The notes below the pieces were generated by a model. That model was given only the letters and a program-made list of their open reading frames with translations. It searched no databases and was not told where the DNA came from. Shown one piece after another: positions 61,989 to 64,000 of a DNA stretch of 64,000 nucleotides (position 1 is the first letter of the stretch; the number at the start of each line of letters is the position of its first letter). Both the position numbers and the translations under genes were made by a program. This DNA is from Bacteroidia bacterium (lineage in GTDB: Bacteria > Bacteroidota > Bacteroidia > M30B66). The DNA is taken from contig JAGYKL010000016.1 in the NCBI GenBank assembly GCA_018401705.1, positions 1 to 64,000 of the forward strand, written 5' to 3'.

Positions 61989-62160
61989 GAATTTAAGGCT
62001 TGCAAAGGTAGCGTTTTGAGTAAGAAAGAAATTGTTAAACTTCAAAACAATGCGCATGGGCGAAATGTCTTCATTTTCCTCAAAAATGATAGAATATTAT
62101 CTGTTCTAAGTAATTCTTATTAAATGAGGTAAGCAAAACTCCTAACTTCGCAAAATCATT

Positions 62161-63330
62161 ATGGCTTACCCAATTGTTACATTAAAAAGAGGAAAGGAAC
62201 GTCCGGTTCTGCGCTTTCACCCATGGATTTTTTCTGGTGCAATTGCCGAAATAATAGGCGATGCCGAAGATGGTGCTTTGGTTGAAGTGAGAGATAATTT
62301 CGATAATTTTCTTGCCCGTGGACATTATCAAAAAGGCTCAATTGCTGTAAGAATTTTAAGTTTTGTTGAAGAAAGGCTAGATGCAACTTTTTGGAATTTG
62401 AAATTTCGTGAAGCTTTTGCCCGTCGCCGGGCGATGGGTTTCCCAGATGAAAAAACCAATTGCTTTAGACTTATTCATGGTGAAGGAGATGGTTTGCCGG
62501 GATTAATTGTAGATGTATATGCCGATGTTGCCGTTGTTCAATGTCATTCGATTGGGATGTATAAAACGCGGGAGGTCATTGCTCAAGCTATACTCGAGGA
62601 AGCGGGAGGTTTTTTGAAAGCTGTCTTTGATAAGTCTGCTGAATCTATGGGTAAACAAGGAGGAAATTCTTTTTTACTTGGTTCTTCAGAAAATAGAACA
62701 GTCCTAGAGAATGGTCACCAATTCTTGGTGGATTTTGAAACAGGTCAGAAAACTGGCTTTTTCATAGATCAGCGAGACAATAGAGAGTTGCTGGCAAAGT
62801 ATTGCCAGGGAAAAAAGGTTCTGAATACTTTTTGCTATACCGGAGGTTTTTCAGTTTATGCGCTAAAAGCAGGAGCAAAACTGGTTCATTCGGTTGATGC
62901 AAGTAAAAAAGCCATTGAGCTTACCATTGAAAATGTAGAGTTAAATAAACCGTTTCATGGCGAGCATGAAGCATTGATTGAAGATGTTCCTGAGTGGTTG
63001 CGACAACAGAAATCGGTTTATGATGTAATTGTGCTAGATCCTCCGGCTTTTGCAAAACATCAGGATGCCCGTCATCGCGCCGTGCAGGCGTATAAGCGGC
63101 TTAACAGAACTGCTATTGAGCAAATAGCACCCAATGGAATATTGTTTACATTTTCTTGTTCTCAGGTGGTTGACAGAGAGCTGTTTCGCAATACCGTTAC
63201 TGCTGCTGCTATTGAGGCAGGTAGGAAAGTATCCATTTTGCATCAGCTAACTCAACCAGCCGATCATCCGGTAAGTATTTATCACCCCGAAGGGGAATAT
63301 CTCAAAGGACTTGTTCTTTTGATTCATTAA
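62161..63330 (+). CDS. rlmI: 23S rRNA (cytosine-C5) methyltransferase RlmI-like
   Basis: A 389-residue class I SAM methyltransferase. The N-terminal PUA domain (about 1-75, VTLKRGKERPVLRFHPWIFS) precedes an EEHEE-like middle domain and a Rossmann domain with KVLNTFCYTGGFSVYALKAG, DASKKAIEL, VIVLDPPAFAKH and TFSCSQVVD (the catalytic Cys of m5C enzymes). RlmI makes m5C1962 in 23S rRNA. It starts 173 bases from divergent tolC and is followed by a MATE gene 16 bases later. Confidence 0.93.
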   Translation: MAYPIVTLKRGKERPVLRFHPWIFSGAIAEIIGDAEDGALVEVRDNFDNFLARGHYQKGSIAVRILSFVEERLDATFWNLKFREAFARRRAMGFPDEKTNCFRLIHGEGDGLPGLIVDVYADVAVVQCHSIGMYKTREVIAQAILEEAGGFLKAVFDKSAESMGKQGGNSFLLGSSENRTVLENGHQFLVDFETGQKTGFFIDQRDNRELLAKYCQGKKVLNTFCYTGGFSVYALKAGAKLVHSVDASKKAIELTIENVELNKPFHGEHEALIEDVPEWLRQQKSVYDVIVLDPPAFAKHQDARHRAVQAYKRLNRTAIEQIAPNGILFTFSCSQVVDRELFRNTVTAAAIEAGRKVSILHQLTQPADHPVSIYHPEGEYLKGLVLLIH

Positions 63331-63346
63331 TTTTCTTATCCTGTTT

Positions 63347-64000
63347 ATGACGAATAACTCGGTTAGTTACAGGAGAATAATACAGCTTTCTTTACCAATA
63401 GTATTGGGAGGAATTGCTCAAAATATCATCATGGCCACTGACGCATTTTTCATGGCCAGAGTTGATGAAATTTCTTTGGCTGCTGTGGGACTTGCAGGAT
63501 TGTTCTTTAGCACAGTTTACGTTTGTGGAATGGGCTTTTCAGTTGGTGTTCAGATTCTCATAGCCCGAAGAGATGGAGAAAAGAACCATCAAGCCATAGG
63601 AAGTATTTTTGATACGAGTCTTCTCATTTTGACAGCTATGTCATTGCTTTTGTGGCTTGGAATGGAAGTCTTCGGAAGTGCCATTTTGGAGCGTTTGGTT
63701 CAATCGCCCGAAGTTTATAAAGCTGCAGAACTTTATCTGGATAACCGTGCCTGGGGAATTGTATTTGCTCTTATTAATCTGGCATTCAGGGCTTTTTACA
63801 TCGGAGTTTCTTCAACAGGAGTAATTATCTGGAGCACATTTGCTATGGCTGGAGCCAATGTTTTTCTCAATTATGCGCTCATTTTCGGAAGTTTCGGCTT
63901 CCCTCAAATGGGAATTGCCGGAGCCGCTATTGCATCTTCATTGTCAGAGTTGGTAGCTTTAATTTGGTTCATAATTCACACTTTAGTCACCAAATCGCAT
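63347..64000 (+). CDS. MATE-family efflux transporter, N-terminal part
   Basis: Open to the window edge: 218 codons from ATG 63347 (MTNNSVSYRRIIQLSLPIVL), so roughly the first half of a 440-460-residue MatE protein. Six helices visible. Motifs: GGIAQNIIMATDAFFMARVD, AAVGLAG, GFSVGVQILIARRDGEKNHQ and NYALIFGSFGFPQMGIAGAA, which are the standard MatE half-repeat signatures. Exports cationic drugs or metabolites with H+ or Na+. It follows rlmI on the same strand. Confidence 0.93.
   Translation, partial: MTNNSVSYRRIIQLSLPIVLGGIAQNIIMATDAFFMARVDEISLAAVGLAGLFFSTVYVCGMGFSVGVQILIARRDGEKNHQAIGSIFDTSLLILTAMSLLLWLGMEVFGSAILERLVQSPEVYKAAELYLDNRAWGIVFALINLAFRAFYIGVSSTGVIIWSTFAMAGANVFLNYALIFGSFGFPQMGIAGAAIASSLSELVALIWFIIHTLVTKSH

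Overview
The window looks like a chromosomal piece of a Bacteroidota bacterium, probably Flavobacteriia-like; I cannot place it more finely. Grounds: low GC; promoters of the TAnnTTTG (-7) type with little Shine-Dalgarno signal; type IX secretion (T9SS) C-terminal sorting domains on three large secreted proteins; a TonB receptor paired with a DUF4249 lipoprotein; a fused alpha/beta 2-oxoacid dehydrogenase E1; and a C10 peptidase.

Layout. 1-13.2 kb: end of an FAD-linked oxidase, a membrane LuxR regulator, small membrane and VOC proteins, a T9SS adhesin-like protein, an ABC exporter coupled to the E1 gene, a cluster of small lipoproteins, cinA and a nitronate-monooxygenase-like enzyme. 13.2-31 kb: a heptamer-repeat tract, glyA, fumarylacetoacetase, a trans-sulfuration enzyme, an SDR, tRNA-Val, nhaA, outer-membrane proteins, TonB receptor plus DUF4249, dxr, a Crp-like regulator, a candidate structured RNA and polA. 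31.2-41.8 kb: a block in which almost every reading frame is broken by single-base indels, including conserved polA, so mostly a sequence-quality problem. 41.8-64 kb: intact housekeeping and secreted genes: universal stress protein, HD protein, divergent C10 and M36 secreted proteases, ferritin, an SPFH operon, a GT-C glycosyltransferase, enoyl-CoA hydratase, M28 peptidase, a tRNA-like RNA, dtd-rsgA-tsaB behind a tolC-hlyD pair (tolC tail also indel-damaged), rlmI and the start of a MATE transporter.

The main discovery is in the damaged block. Reading across the indels, 32.1-41.8 kb appears to be an integron-like gene-cassette array without a visible integrase. Five imperfect palindromes of nearly constant length (131-137 bp) separate small genes. 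Each has outer boxes resembling integron attC cores (GTTRRRY and its complement). Three (33.9, 34.8, 35.8 kb) face right and two (38.7, 40.9 kb) face left. Cassette contents include three toxin-antitoxin modules (XRE-ImmA plus DUF4411, MNT-HEPN, HigB-HigA), an HxlR regulator divergent from a secreted monooxygenase-like gene, a TylF-type methyltransferase and two orphan secreted proteins. At most cassette boundaries the 7-bp core continues into a tandem array of degenerate heptamers. The same kind of heptamer tract also occurs alone at 13.2 kb and 56.6 kb. The link between heptamer tracts and attC-like cores is my inference and the most novel point here.

Other points: a three-way-junction RNA with its own terminator just upstream of polA; a 152-nt RNA with a tRNA acceptor and T arm but no convincing anticodon; a tRNA-Val(GAC) with C at position 33; and small lipoproteins built from ADSIAAA repeats.
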